Made by a program: the position numbers and the translations under genes. From Phytophthora sp. 'mugwort' (lineage: Eukaryota; Oomycota; Peronosporomycetes; Peronosporales; Peronosporaceae): a DNA stretch of 64,000 nucleotides. The notes beneath the pieces are model-generated. The model saw nothing but the letters and a program-made list of their open reading frames with translations. It was not told the DNA's origin and did not search any database. Positions 9,895 through 22,435 of this stretch are shown here, piece after piece. Location of the stretch: positions 1,823,001 to 1,887,000 of the forward strand of contig JAUCEF010000010.1 of the NCBI GenBank assembly GCA_033558025.1, read 5' to 3'. Numbering within the stretch: the stretch's first letter is position 1; each line of letters starts with the position of its first letter.

Positions 9895-12110
9895 TCAGTG
9901 TGGTTCTGAGGATGAACATGTATTTGAATGTATAACTAACTGTCTTACACGCGACCGACAGGGGTGGTGTCTGCGTGTCAACAGGTGCAGGATCAGCGAT
10001 GTTCCGATTGGAAGTTGGCGCTTATAGATCATGATACTATCGTCGAAGATGCCGGTCTTGTGGAGCGGACACAGTGCGCGCAGGACACTTCCAGCTCCTT
10101 TTGCGATGACGTCATGGGCCTTCAAGAACGTGAGAAGTCTGGCTTCAGCGCGGCGGCCTAGTCGAGGACTTGTCCTTGTAGTCCCTCGCTTTGGAATCTA
10201 GGTTGAAGCCCGCGTCGAGGAAGAGCTTCATGAAGGCAACGATCTGACGGGACTCCGATATTTGTTGGCGACCAGCGGAGTCCCAGATGTGCGGCACGCG
10301 CGTGTACCATTCTTACCAAGCCGCAAAAGGTTTGTGACTTGTTTCTTCCTGCGTTTGGGTTTCGGCTCCCGTTCTGATGCTTCTTCGGATTGTTCGACTT
10401 TTTTTTTCCGTGCTTCTCGTTCGGGTTCAACAAAGCCGCCTCGACGATTGTCAAGCGTGCAGCTAGTGCTTTGGTCGTGGAGATAAGTTCTTGAATGACA
10501 GCAAGAAGGTGATCCATTCTTGGGCATGAATGTCGGCTTGCATCTTGTTCTTGTTGTTGTTCTTTATCAGGTGGAGTAGCGCCGTCGTGCAGCGGAACAG
10601 ACCATGCGAGCGCGTCATCAATCGGTATCTCCGCGGCTGCCAAGCACCTGTCCACGCGCGTGACGATAGGGGCTGCCGGCGCAAGCTCCTTTAACTGCGG
10701 GAAGTAGCGAATGAGGTACGCTGTGAGTATGCTCAATACCTTGGTGCTTACGTTCAGGCGTTGTTGCTTGAGACCTGAGCAGGTGATGAATAGACAATCC
10801 TGCAAGCGACCTAGCCGTTCCTGGCTAGCATGATCCAGCTCCGCAACGTTGAGGATCGTGGCAGACTCGTCCCCCCTATCCGCTCAAGACTCGAGACACT
10901 TTTCTGTCCTCGCGAGCCGTGTTAGTGCTGTAGGCGAAGGCCTTGTTGGTCTTCGTCATATCCGACCCCCCGCGGTCGAAGATCCACTGAGCAGCTACGT
11001 GGTCGTCGGCGTTCGCGTGCTGAGCACCGCCACGGCGGAAGGAATGTGAGGTCAAGGTAGCGGTGGCTCCAGCAGGTTCAGCTACGCGCTTGAGCATCAT
11101 GTTCACGTAAGCCTGCACCTCATCCACACCCCGCTTGGAAAACCCGCCTCCCGGTTTATGCTTTCCTTGATCTTGTGTGCTTATGTCTGTCCGCAGCGGC
11201 GCAACGGTACGGGGATTCCTGAACACGAGCGTAGGCGACAGGACCGACTCCGAAGCAACGGCGGGCATGGTCGACGGCACTACAGCAACTTGAAGCATTG
11301 CCGGTTCAGCTGCCAACAACTCGTGAAGCGGGGCACCGGTGTCAATCGGGATAGCATCTTCAGACGCAAGCTCGGGCAGCTGGTCAAGCACCGCTGCATA
11401 AGGTGCATCCTGGGTGGCTAGTGCGACGGCGAGCGCGTGCAAAGGGCACGTCAAGAAGTCCTTCTTGTCAGGGACCAAGGTGAATCTCTGCTTTTCTGAT
11501 GTCTTTACCCGCAGCAGCCGAATGTAGAATATGCCGCTCGATGATACTGACACGTGCTGCTTTTTTATGTAGCCTAAGTACGAAGGGCTCCCGAAGCAGT
11601 GCCACATTAGAGTAGTCAGCATACACGCGAGCTGTGCTGTACACATATCGAACAAGGGCCTATAAGTCCTTCTTAGTACAAGGAGGAGCTTTATTAATCA
11701 AGCCACCTCTCACTTGTTAAGCAATGCCTATCTAATGTCTTGCTTTGCTTTAGCAAGATTAACTCAGTAGGGACACGCAAGTGCGGGTATTCATCGAACA
11801 ACCGCAACTTAACATTTCTATAATACGACGTTGCCGAATTGCGTGCAAGCTTACCTTTGGTCTCTTCGTTGGTGGCGAGATAGTAGCCAAAGGGATCCAT
11901 AGTCGCCGCCAACCGCTTGCCGGAGTTGTGCAAGAGAATGCTAGCCTGGGCGTATTCCATGCTAACATTCTCTTCCTCCAGCATCCGCTTGAATGCGGCA
12001 ATCGCCGTGGTTCGCGCCTTCATGGTGTTCACATTCGTGAACGCGGTTAAGCTCCTGATTCTCGATCTGCTTTTTGAACTGTGTGACCTAAACAAGTGGA
12101 TGTGTGCCAA
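9895..12110 (-). pseudogene. Crypton-type tyrosine recombinase (mobile element), broken
   Basis: Three consecutive minus-strand segments form one protein. 12110-11694 is an N-terminal helical domain. 11655-10876 is a tyrosine-recombinase catalytic domain with LTSHSFRRGGAQHAN (the H-x-x-R box), then QWIFDRGG and NKAFAY with the presumed nucleophile Tyr. 10805 to about 9895 is a long basic tail (AALLNPNEKHGKKKS...). This architecture matches oomycete Cryptons. The expected first catalytic Arg region reads CFGSPSYLGY with no Arg, so it appears lost. The segments are in different frames. No flanking repeats were found, consistent with Cryptons lacking terminal inverted repeats. Confidence 0.72.
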
Positions 12111-13711
12111 TGCCCTCCAACTTTCTTCCTAATCTAGGAAAATGCCTAGTTGTCCGAATGCCACATAGATGCCAGAACTATATTTGCTAGACTTGACATT
12201 TGTATCGGCATATTCATATTTTGTCGCTGGTTCCGACAAATATTTGTCAGAACGTGTCCGAACGGTACGCCTAGCCCTAATTGTTTTGATTCGATGAAAG
12301 TTCTCAATTGGAGTGATGTGATAGGCTGGTATACGATCTCCGTTCAGTGCAGCTGATGTTCTATCTGTCGGAAAAAAACTATATTCATCCATACCCAAGC
12401 CGTATCGGTCATTTAGCTTTTCGGCTAACAATGCTGCTACATCTCAGAGTCACGCCAATCATCTTTTAACCTCCGCTAGAAGTACCTGATGGTGTGGTCG
12501 CCAGTTTCTGTCAATGAATCCACACGGCTCACCTAAAATGCAACTCTTTGTTCGAAGAGCATGCTTAACCGTCATAAATGGAGCGCAGTGCAGCTCATGG
12601 TACTCTTCGGGTGAATAATGCCGCGTTGCCATTTTCAAACATGTCATACTGGTTGCCCAGAATGTCGCTGTAAGTCATGTTGGATAGTATGGTACCGTCA
12701 AGAAAAGCTGCCGTTGCTACTATGTTGTAAGACCAACCTGGAACATAACAGCTGTGTAAGGCTATTAGCACGAGGAGGATAATACATAATATGTATTATC
12801 ATATTATGGTGAAATGTACTGTCTCGTAAAAAACAAACTTGGTGACAGAGGCGAGTCAGTCGCCAATTTTCTTGCGCTTGACTGGCAGTTCTGATGAATT
12901 CGTTACTGTCTTGGCGCTTTCTACCCTTGATGTTCCACATTCACATCGTATCGGTCCGTCAGTCTTAGCCGATGCTGTTGCTCCTTAATGGATATGGCTT
13001 AGTCTTTGTGAGCAGATATCAAGTGTGTCTTCGCGTTACTAGCGTAGCTGGACTTGTAAGTCAACTGTTACCAAATCTTCTACTTCAAGAAAACCAGGCA
13101 TATGTGTAAGTGGTTTACCTTATGCGAAGCTGGTGCGCCGAGTCGAAGAATCAATTACCGAATCGGGTCTGTCGCTTCGCCTTGAAGGGGGGGGGGATGA
13201 TCTGGCATTATACCCTGCTTTGTGTTTCCTGATATTCGATCGGCTCCTCTATTACTGGCCGACCGATCACCGCAGCCTAATGGACACCGGGATTGCTGAT
13301 TGGAGTAAGCTTCTGAGAGTCGCTATCGGGTTGAAAGAATATTCGGACACACTCGCGGCTACAAATCTGCGTTGGCAACGTGTATATTTTAGTATGAAGG
13401 GTATGATATCAGTTAAGGTTTGCAGTGTCAACACGTACCATTTAGATAGTTCCGAATTTGTACACCAACTCGATGCTGCACGAATGATTCACAAACATTG
13501 CAAGGGAACCGTCTCTCGTACAACTTCGCAGTAACAGTCAATCTTACCACAAGTCATCGCTTGTTGGCTCCTGATGTGAGATCCTAGGAATGTGTGCAGG
13601 GGGGGGGAAGGGAATTGACCCATTGCGCGCTGCGTTTGGAGGTCGGATTATCTGGCTACAAATAATACATCACTACTACTAAGCTTGGCTTGGGTAATAT
13701 ATATCAATGGA
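12111..13711. other. Intergenic region, no supported gene
   Basis: Only short open frames occur, e.g. minus 12129-12431 and 12459-12647, and plus 13133-13534 (133 codons, non-ATG start, through a G run near 13187-13196). None carries a motif I recognise. A second G run is at 13601-13608. Confidence 0.3.
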
Positions 13712-13772
13712 AGTAGTAGGAGTAGTAGTAATAGTAGTGTAATAGTAGTGCTAGTAGTAGTAGGAGTAGTAG
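13712..13772. repeat. GTA/GTAGGA trinucleotide microsatellite
   Basis: Imperfect (gta)n interspersed with gga and ata triplets, directly visible. It lies about 190 bp downstream of the host gene's stop codon. Confidence 0.9.
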
Positions 13773-13963
13773 CGACACTTTTCCGAACTTTTACCAATCC
13801 CTGAGAATGACGAGTATTCATAATAATCCGTCGCACGTATTGCGACATTCATTTGTGACGGTGGACGTTGATATCAGCTCAACATTTGTAACGAGTATAT
13901 TTCAGTTGCAGAACGGGACAGCTAATTCCCGACCGACAAGTCCAACCGACCCATAGCACCCAC

Positions 13964-16558
13964 TCAAGACTGCGCTGCGGATAGGCCAATATAAGTCGCG
14001 ACCACCTCCAGCACCGGCGTCCACACAGCACGTCGGACACAGTGTGACGTCGAGCTGGGAGACGTCGAAACCTCTGCAAAGACCGACAAGCACTCCCCAC
14101 CCTCCTCTCCGGTGTCCTCCAGAGCTACGCGAAGGCGAATTGTGTGAAAGTTAACCGAAGGACGTATCAATGTCAACGACATAGTGGTCAAGTCGGGCTG
14201 GTCTGTCGCCACGGGCTCAGAGGGTAAGTCAAACAGAACCAGATCCACTGACGCACCGTCGGCCGAGACTCGACCCTCGTACGAGTTCACGCCCCAGCAA
14301 TCTCCATACAGTGCTGCGAAAGCCGTCGTCGACAAGCCACTCGGTAACGAATTGAATGCGTGTACTTGGCCGTCCAGACTCAGCTTCATATTCGACTGGG
14401 GCAATGTTGACTCAGCCAAAGCCGACGCAACAGTGAATAGTGAGCATTCCAGCTTTACGTCGATGCTAGCAAACAAGCGGAGCATCAGCACGACAACCAG
14501 CAACGACGGGTTCGTTTTGGTCGCGTTGTGTGTCATATCCGTGTCAGTAGTAAGTGGAGTAATGAAGACCGACGTCGGTACGAGGAACCAGCGGCGACCC
14601 CAGCGAACTGCTGACTTTCTTGGATCGATATGGCCGGTAAAACTGTCTCTAATTGGCAGCGTCTGCTCCAATGAAATAGTGTCGTGCGTCTGCCGTTGCT
14701 GAGCAACAAACGCATGAAAGACGTCCTGTACTGCCACAACTAGTGTGTTGTCTTTGCGAAGCAGTAGCGCTGAGGCATATCCACGTAATGCTCGGTACTT
14801 TGGCTCCGCGTAGACCAACGATAGGACCTCATCCACGAGTGCTGCAATCGAGACGGGGCCATCTGTACGACCATCTCGGAACTCCTCACTGAAGCTCGCG
14901 TTGTTCATGTTTCGTACATTAAGCAACTGTGAAAGCTCATCGGAAAGATCGGCCACGAGATCACAAAACTGCTTGCAAGACCAACTTCGAGAAGAAATAC
15001 TCGACCGTGTGCCAGAACCCAGGGGATGGCTAGATACTGAAGTCTTAGTGGCTGATAACAACATCTGCTGCACCCGAGGCGAAGAGAACGCGTCCAGTAG
15101 CAGATCCGCACACGACTGCAGCACCATCTGCTCGCGAACGGGATCCGTGACCGCCGCGACGGGATTAAGATTCGGTGGACCAGCCAAGAAGTTTTTCAAC
15201 GAAAACGCCGACGCGACATCTGCGACCAGCGCGCGCGCAGTTGCATCCGCTGCAGGATCCCTGATTGGGTTTGTCCTGTTTATCGGTGTGACCTTGGCCA
15301 GCCATCGGCGTTGGATGCGGAAATCCATTGGCACAAAGTAGAACCCGAACGCATCCAGTGGCACGAATCGCATAAAGAGTTGTAACAATAGCAGTGGCTG
15401 GAGTTTCTCGACCGTGGTTTGGTGCGAATTATCGGAGGGTAGCATCAGTGGTTCGCAGCAAATTGGACACCCGAGCGCTTCTTGCGTAGATGGCAAACTT
15501 TGAGGTGGTGCTGTTGAAGTGGAAGTGGGTCCAGCATTGGTTAATGATTGTACAGCGCTCGTCACTGCTCCAGACTTCCAACCGCCGATGATATTCAGAT
15601 CCGCGCTTGTTGATGGCAACCTTGGGGATGTCCTGTCGACTGTTGCTTGAGCTTGCGAGGTAGTCGCACGTTCAACAGTAAACGCGTCACCAGCCAACCC
15701 TAAATCATACCCCGACGGCGTCACTGTGTCAGCTACGGATACTGCGGCCTCCTCTGATTCATTTGCAGTTCTGATAGCTGCACTTGACATTGCTGCTCGT
15801 ACCGCTCTATGATCTCGTTGCGCACGACGTACGTCAGTCTGGCGGCGGTACGATATCATGGTAAACGATGGTGAGGCATGACGAAAAACTACCGTTGCTA
15901 CCCGCGCCACGGGCATGAAACGACCGTCATTCTGGTTACTGATAGGCTCTCTGGGCACTGGGTGGAGCACCAATACATACAGAGCGAACACGTGCTGCAT
16001 CTCTTGCTGTGCCTTGGTGGAACCGCTCTCGTAGCCATAATACCATTGTGGGCTACGGTGATTGTTCAGCACGTACAAAATAGTATTCTGCAGCAGCAGC
16101 AGAGATAGAATCAAACCGAAATTCCCAATAAATTGTTGTCAATAATCACACCACAAGAGCAATAAAGACCAATATAATATGAATCACCACGTATGCGCCA
16201 GTAAATCATCAAGGTGAAAACAAGAACCACCTACCTCTGGAAACTTCTGTTGGTACATGTCGCCTGCCTTCTTAGCATGCATCCAATCGCTGTCTGCTGA
16301 GATCCCTGCCACAGGTTGAAGTGCACTCGCGGGCAGTGCCACGATGGAGTCCGTCGGCAACGCCGTGACCACGTCGCCAACACCAGACACCGCCACTGCA
16401 GCCGCAGACTCGAAACGCGCACACACGACGACGTCCTCATTCTGGCTCGCTGCAGCAGCTGCAGCATCGGACGCGAAAGTGACGAGTACGTGCAGGGAAC
16501 TACCACAGTAACTGCGAGGGACATGGTCTGGACAGCAGTGCGGGAAGCACCGCAGCAG
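13964..16558 (-). CDS. Unknown host protein, copy 1 (two exons seen, roughly 800 aa)
   Basis: Exon 16558-16235 follows an acceptor-like tctctgtgtag and ends ccagag|GTAGGT. The intron is 16234-16088 (147 nt, ends gctgctgctgcag). The next exon, 16087-13964, is open for over 700 codons to TGA. The junction keeps the frame (FPE|NTIL). The first exon begins Cys/His-rich (CFPHCCPDH); a further CPICCEP pair lies in the large exon; the middle is low-complexity Ser/Thr, the rest mostly helical with hydrophobic patches. No domain is recognised. A possible first exon lies at 16862-16774, but its phase does not fit a simple join. An intact long frame among pseudogenes suggests a real or recently real gene. 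The paralogue is at 51898-54547. Confidence 0.65.
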
Positions 16559-18131
16559 CTACACAGAGATATTCAAATTGGTCACGGTGCGGACTGCCAG
16601 AGGTTGCCACACAGAGTTAAGTTCTACCTTAGAGCTTCTCTTCTTGTTACTTCTGCAAGTCGTTGAAATGGAACGAGTTTTTTAGGAGTGATAATAGTTC
16701 GGTTAACGTTAGTCAGTTTGCCAACGCAACTCTCTTAGGACTATTACCAAAGGTAGAACGGCTGCCAACGCACCGGGCGTATGAGGCGCTGAAGAGTTCG
16801 TGCTGGTCATTCCGACAGCTCAGACGCAGGAAGCGGCAGCTCTCCACGTGCATGCACGACATGACGCCGCGTCTCACTTAGTTCGGAAAATGTCCAAGTC
16901 GGCTCACGCGGTACAAAAGAATTATCAAGTTTAAAATATCAAAACAGCAGCTGATATTCTGGTAAAACTCATGCGAGACGACGCTGAGACGCAATAATTC
17001 AAAAATTGGAGTTGACACAAAGTGAACGTCAGATGTCAAAACGGACTGCGAGCAGGAACATCTGGTTGCTGCTATGTGCTAATCAGTATACGATGGTGTT
17101 GTGATTAGAGAAAAAGGTTGGCTTGTTGTGCGGCGTTGACCCAATTTTTGTGCAGCTCTGGTAGAAGACGAAGGGTATTCTTCACAACGCAACCGCATGA
17201 TATGCGCTGGCGGATATGATAAGTTTTCTGTTGAAGCACTCAGTTAATGACTGCCAGTGTGCTTGATGGGCTTGAACTTGAAACGAAAAGATTTTATTGT
17301 TGTCACCTAGGTGCATTTATCGAATCCGATGATTTTGCAACAATATATATTTATAGAAGATAATATATCCATACATATGTTTTTTGTATAGAAATAAAAG
17401 AATCATTTTACATCATTACACGTTAAGCGTGGTGCAGCAGAAATTCTGAGCTTTGGTTTGCCACACGAGGGATACAGGCTACAATGTAGCTTTGTCCGAA
17501 GACTGACCCACCACTCCAGAAACCGCCAGAAGGAGCAACTGTTGCATGCATGATAATATCACGAGGGTACCATCACATTGCTTGTGACGCACCGTGTTCA
17601 CGTAACACCAGTCTTCAATTCCTGTTGCGCAGGCAATCATACGCTTACAATAGCGTGATCTGTCGTAGGGGCAAGCGATATCGAACTACGATATCACATT
17701 CAGGTGGCAGCTATAACCTCCTGGGATTTAGGCGGTCACGTAACGTTCAGACGATTACTTAAAATGAACATATCGAATGGCGTATTACTTTTAAAGCTAA
17801 TACTTCCTTACTACTTATTAGGTACATTTTTTTAGCCTACAGGAGCATCTAAACGCAAACTTTTAAACTAAAACGTTAAGCATTTAGACGTTAAAGTAGG
17901 CTAAAAATGTTTTAAATAATTAGTGAATATAACATTTAGCCGCTAAATAATAGGCTCAATTTATAAAAAAATAATATGAAGCAATAATATTATAGTAGCA
18001 AATCAACAAATAAACATGTATAAGATAAGGTGGGTGGGCCGTAGTAAGTACACGTTAACCATTTCATGTTGCAAAATGCGCCCTTCTCCATGTTTTCTGT
18101 TAATTATGAAAGTGTACGCTTATAAAAGTGC
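16559..18131. other. Upstream region of host gene copy 1, then AT-rich DNA
   Basis: 16600-16870 is homologous to 54590-54860 upstream of the second copy and could hold a 5' exon (candidate 16862-16774, Cys-rich). From about 17300 to 18131 the sequence is AT-rich with no gene seen. Confidence 0.4.
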
Positions 18132-18292
18132 ATCAAAATCACTCTTAATCCATGATTTAATGAAAAGGTGTAAATTTTGGACCACACCTCTCGATAGCAA
18201 ATATGTAAAAGGAAATATTTTTCGTTTCATAAGTTCTCGATAGCGAAATATGTAAAGGAGCATAATTTAGTGAATATAAGATACAATATTTT
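18132..18292 (-). repeat. Terminal inverted repeat of block B (161 bp)
   Basis: Reverse complement of 9053-9213 with a single mismatch (gag versus gcg context near the outer end). Homology ends sharply on the 18131 side and fades gradually on the viral side to about 18320. It marks the left end of block B. Confidence 0.88.
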
Positions 18293-18486
18293 GCCTATAT
18301 GAAGTTATCCAAATATCAGGATCAAAAAATATAAAAAAAACTTGATCCTGATATATATATTACTAAGTATATAAGTAGAATATAATATAGTATCGAGAGT
18401 ATGGTCATTCCCCTGGTGATGAGGAAAAACCGTCATGTTGTTTGCTTTCCAGGAGAAGATAATATGATCATTTTTCGCAGTGTTGC

Positions 18487-18905
18487 CTACCACATCCAGA
18501 CTGAGCCAAAGAAAGATCCACAAAAAAGTTAATCTCTTGTTAAGGACGCCTTCAAGCGATACTGTTTATATAAGAACATTGATTACTTACCCAAGCTATT
18601 TCGAAGCTTCCAACCTATCAGTATCCACCAAGTTAGTGATCTTGGAGGATGCTTCGATCTTAATATTAATGCGTTCTCGATAGATTTGGAGACTAATACA
18701 GTGGCTTGCACTCGTAAATCGGACAAATGCTATAAAAATACTTTAAATATTTTATCCTTCGATAGTCAGGCAATCTACATAGCTCGTATTGATCAGTTTT
18801 GCGGTAGTCATTTTTGCCCTGTTGAGAAATGTAGTAGAGTATTTAAGAGCTCTACCAAACTCAATATCCATAAGAAGAACTGTAAAGGTGTAAAGCCATT
18901 GATCG
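18487..18905 (+). pseudogene. Duplicate fragment of a polinton-type PolB N-terminus
   Basis: The segment is parallel to 20120-20520 of the polymerase gene: SLVKDAFKRYCLYK versus SLVKDTIKRYCSYK, NILSFDSQAIYI versus NILSCENHALYI, and a Cys/His cluster ending KLNIHKKNC versus KLRNHSKNRC. In the full-length polymerase this lies upstream of the exonuclease domain. A TAA at 18530-18532 replaces a CAA glutamine codon of the homologous copy. No exonuclease or polymerase motif follows. Confidence 0.65.
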
Positions 18906-18939
18906 ATCCATTAGCTGCATGATGAAGCGATATATACGA

Positions 18940-19334
18940 TAGAGGCTTTATACAAGCTTCCTATTGCTTTTAAAGTGCTATGTCATTGTGGTTCATCGAT
19001 AACGCGATGGAACTATGGTCATCATATAACTTCGCAAAAGCACGCAGGGTGGTGATCAATAGTAGGTACTTAAATTTATGAGTTATTAATTTTTTTATAA
19101 TCCTGATACGAAGTCCTCTATAGTATATAAATAGCAGTGACCTATTCACCTAAAAAAATACCGAGCTAACAAGGAACGCTTCAAAGCGAATCAGATGCGG
19201 TATTACCTCAAGACGAGAGAAACACATATCGATATGCAAAAAGCGTACGATACATCCCATAGAGAACAGATTAATACTCGACATAGGGAGAAGCGTAAAC
19301 TACCTAAAGCAAACGAGAAAACAGAATCGAATTA
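18940..19334 (+). pseudogene. Remnants of a GIY-YIG protein C-terminus
   Basis: Near 18985-19052 the frame reads CHCGSSITRWNYGHHITSQKH, the zinc-like C-terminal motif seen in the GIY-YIG genes here. Near 19150-19334 a basic YRANKERFKANQMRYYLK-type helix resembles the linker that normally precedes that motif. The order is scrambled and no GIY-YIG catalytic part is present, so this is debris of one or two copies. Confidence 0.45.
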
Positions 19335-19444
19335 ATTCAAATCATTTTTTTGTTCCAAGAACATAAAGTTCTATCTTAAGCAAAGTCTAACTAATATAAA
19401 GACTTTTCCACCAGCCGAAATATACCCACCGATATATAGCAATC

Positions 19445-22420
19445 ATGTTGCCGTACGAAGTTGAAGGACTTAGGCGATTGGATATTCCATACGTTAAATG
19501 AAAATAAAAACTATCGAGTGAAGGTGCGAGGACGCACAGGTAAGATGATTTATATTGGAAACCCATCTCATCCAAGAAATAAGAAACTAATTGTCAAGCA
19601 GTACAAGAAATCGATTGAAGATCTCAACAAGCGTATTTCACCCGATTATAAGGCTGACCCGAAGTATCGATTCTATAAAGACAACCACATGGAGACTCAT
19701 CTCTATGAGAATATCCCAGCAGGAAAGTTTTATGACAATCTGGAACTTGTACTCGAAAGTCAGGGGAATGCTCATAAGGTAAACATTGCGCTTGGATACA
19801 GCTTAGTCAATATTGCCGATGAAAGTGATGTTCGTTATTGGTATCCAAATGTTGGCAACACAATGGACTTCGACTCTCCAAATTGCGATTAATAATTAGG
19901 GTATATCCGAAAGAAGGTGATAAGTCCTATTAGAGCAATGGAGTTAGCAAAAAAGCTCCCGTACCCCTCATCTGGATACAAACCCCTGGATATAATTGGT
20001 TTCAAGCTATTCATCTACTTTCGCAACCACGCTCTCGGTGATAACGGAGCTGTTATCCCTAAAGTCATACTCAATAACAAGCATGTTATCAACTTTCCGA
20101 AGACCAACAATAAATGCGTGTTCCATTGCATTGCATTTCATTTCAATTGCGGTAAAGATCCTCGCAAGATTCAATCCCTTGTAAAGGATACCATTAAGCG
20201 GTATTGTTCATATAAAGGTATTAGCTACACGCTAAGTCTCGTTCGCAACTTCAAGCCAATTGACATTTGTAATTCGATGAGCTGGAGGAATGCTTCCAAC
20301 TCAGTATCAACGTATATACGAAGGAAGTGGAAACCGGAAATGTTGAGTGCCTTCGTTCCTCAGAGAAGAGCTATGACCGAATCAACATCCTATCGTGTGA
20401 GAATCATGCTCTCTACATCAAGAACATGGAAATGTTTCCGAACAAGTATCAGCGTTATAAATGTAAGATGATCTTCAAGACGAGTGAAAAGTTACGAAAC
20501 CACTCTAAGAACAGATGCGATGAAGTCAATATTGAGTCGTTCCCAAAGCTACCAACCATCTACATTCCTCCTGAGAATATGATTAAGAAGTTGCTACAAC
20601 GATACTCGCTAAAACATGTGGATCATTATCTCCGATCATTTCATTGTCTATGATGTCGAATCAATCTTCAAGCCAACAGATATTAGCCACGGAGAAAGTA
20701 CCGTCTATGTAAATGAGCACATCCTTGTTAGCGTTTCGATATCAGATAGCTTAACTAATCGTGTTGAGTGTTTCATTAATAACGGTGCATTGCTAAAGGG
20801 ATATGTTCGAGTATATTAACAACACAGCTAAGATCATTCAGCGATACAATGTGTCGAAGTATGAGATCTGCTCAGAAGCATTTTAATGCGTGAGGAGGAG
20901 AAGGGTACACTCTCATCTATTGATGATGAAATCAAGGAAGGAAAGTACCAATCATTCTACGATGCGCACGCCAATATCAAAAACTTTGATATTAGAGATA
21001 ATGGATCATACAATAAATCAAACGTATCCTTGATCAAGTACCTGTTCTTGGAATCAACTCTGGAAGCTATGACATCAATCTTATTAAGAAAGATCTCTTC
21101 TCAGTAATCGGGACCGACAACATTAAATCCGCTATCAGATATCTCAGTTATATGTGCATCGCAACTGACGACTTCAAAGATGCTTGATATTATGATTATG
21201 TCCCACAAGGTACATCTCTGGAAAGTTATCTCACTACTTACTTCGGTGGGGGGTGCAAGTGTGATGACAAGATTAAATGTACTTGTGACTTTGCTAAGGG
21301 GATATTCCCTGATGAATACATAACTTCGTTTGATGTACTCAATGAGACTAAAATCCCACATAAGAAGGCTTTCAATAGCGATCTTCGCGGGACAATCTCG
21401 ACTAATGAAATTATGAACGCGTCAAGTTCGTTTGGGAGTACTATGAGATGAAGGTTATCAAGGATCTGCTGATCTAGTATAACAACCTGGATGTTGTGCC
21501 ATTCATCAAAGCTATCCAATCTCAACCAGAATGATCCAAAAGCTTTGATCTCGGTATGTTGACTGATGGAGTTTCTTTACCTGGTCTTTCGGAAAAGGTT
21601 ATGTATCAGACATACCACAAAAAAACTCGGGAAGCAACCGAAAATAGCTGCTCCAGGGTTGGATTTCCTGAGAAACGAATGGAGGGATACAAGGCTCAAG
21701 ACGCTGAAGCCAAACGTCAATATGATATAACGATTGGCTCCATCGAGTGCAATGTGCTCGTAAATGCCCATCGGTGGATTTCGGAAAAAGAAACTTTATG
21801 ATTTCAACTCCGATCACTTAGTATATTCAATTGATTTAGCGGAGAAAGAGATCTACCGTAGAACGAAGGACAATATTGCCGGCGAGCCGTCGATTATCTT
21901 TAACCGCTACACCAAATGCAATGAAACTCTTATTCGTGGCGACAAGCTTGTGAAAAAAGGCATTGGGTATGACGCTAATGCTCTCTATCTCTGGGCTCTG
22001 GATAATGATATGCCTTGAGATCGTTTGACTACAATTGAATCATATAATGGTATCATTAACAAGTTCTTTGGTTTTCTCGCAAGAATTACATTTGCTATAT
22101 CCCAAATGAAGAACATAAGGTCAAAAAAGATGGAAGACTTGTTAATGGGAAAGTCGAATATTCAAGCTGTCCGCAAAGGGTATTCAAAAGAACAAGAACA
22201 GTGATTTACTATCGCCTGAGAACTTCGAGTCTGCTGTTCTCGATCGTATAACTCTCAGAGGAACTAACAAGGGTTTCCGCATTAGGAAAGAGACTAAATC
22301 AATCATTACATACAAACAAAAACTGCCCTTAACTATTGGTACGACAAGCGTAAGGTTTTAGATTACGGTATTTCTACAATTCCGCTCGATATTTAGTGGG
22401 AACGCTTTGCATATTTGTTT
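19445..22420 (+). pseudogene. Family B DNA polymerase of polinton (protein-primed) type, broken and internally deleted
   Basis: The start region (19445-20100) includes YPNVGNTMDFDSP and NKHVINFPKTNNKCVFHCIA, resembling polinton PolB N-termini. A Cys/His cluster follows at about 20450-20520, then FIVYDVESIFKP (ExoI D-x-E) near 20645-20680. Next are CKCDDKIKCTCDFAKGIFPD...EYITSFDVL, DGVSLPGLSEKVMYQTYHKK, GEPSIIFNRY, and GYDANALYLWALDNDMP (a motif A-like DxxALY) near 21960-22017. A C-terminal YDKRKVLDYGISTIPLD lies near 22335-22392. The palm between motif A and the C-terminus is only about 100 codons, and no YGDTDS-like motif C was found. There are many stops and shifts. It would copy the linear viral genome. 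Confidence 0.72.
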
Positions 22421-22435
22421 TGTTTCTAATATAGA

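Noticed and set aside
14184..14702. Plus-strand 172-codon ORFs over the host gene copies (also 52130-52648)
   Set aside because: They lie antisense inside the long host exon and are conserved only because that exon is.
9053..18292. A single 9.2-kb transposon carrying the Crypton and host gene between its own terminal repeats
   Set aside because: Homology between the repeats stops sharply on the inner (spacer) side and fades outward into viral sequence, which is the wrong polarity for such an element.
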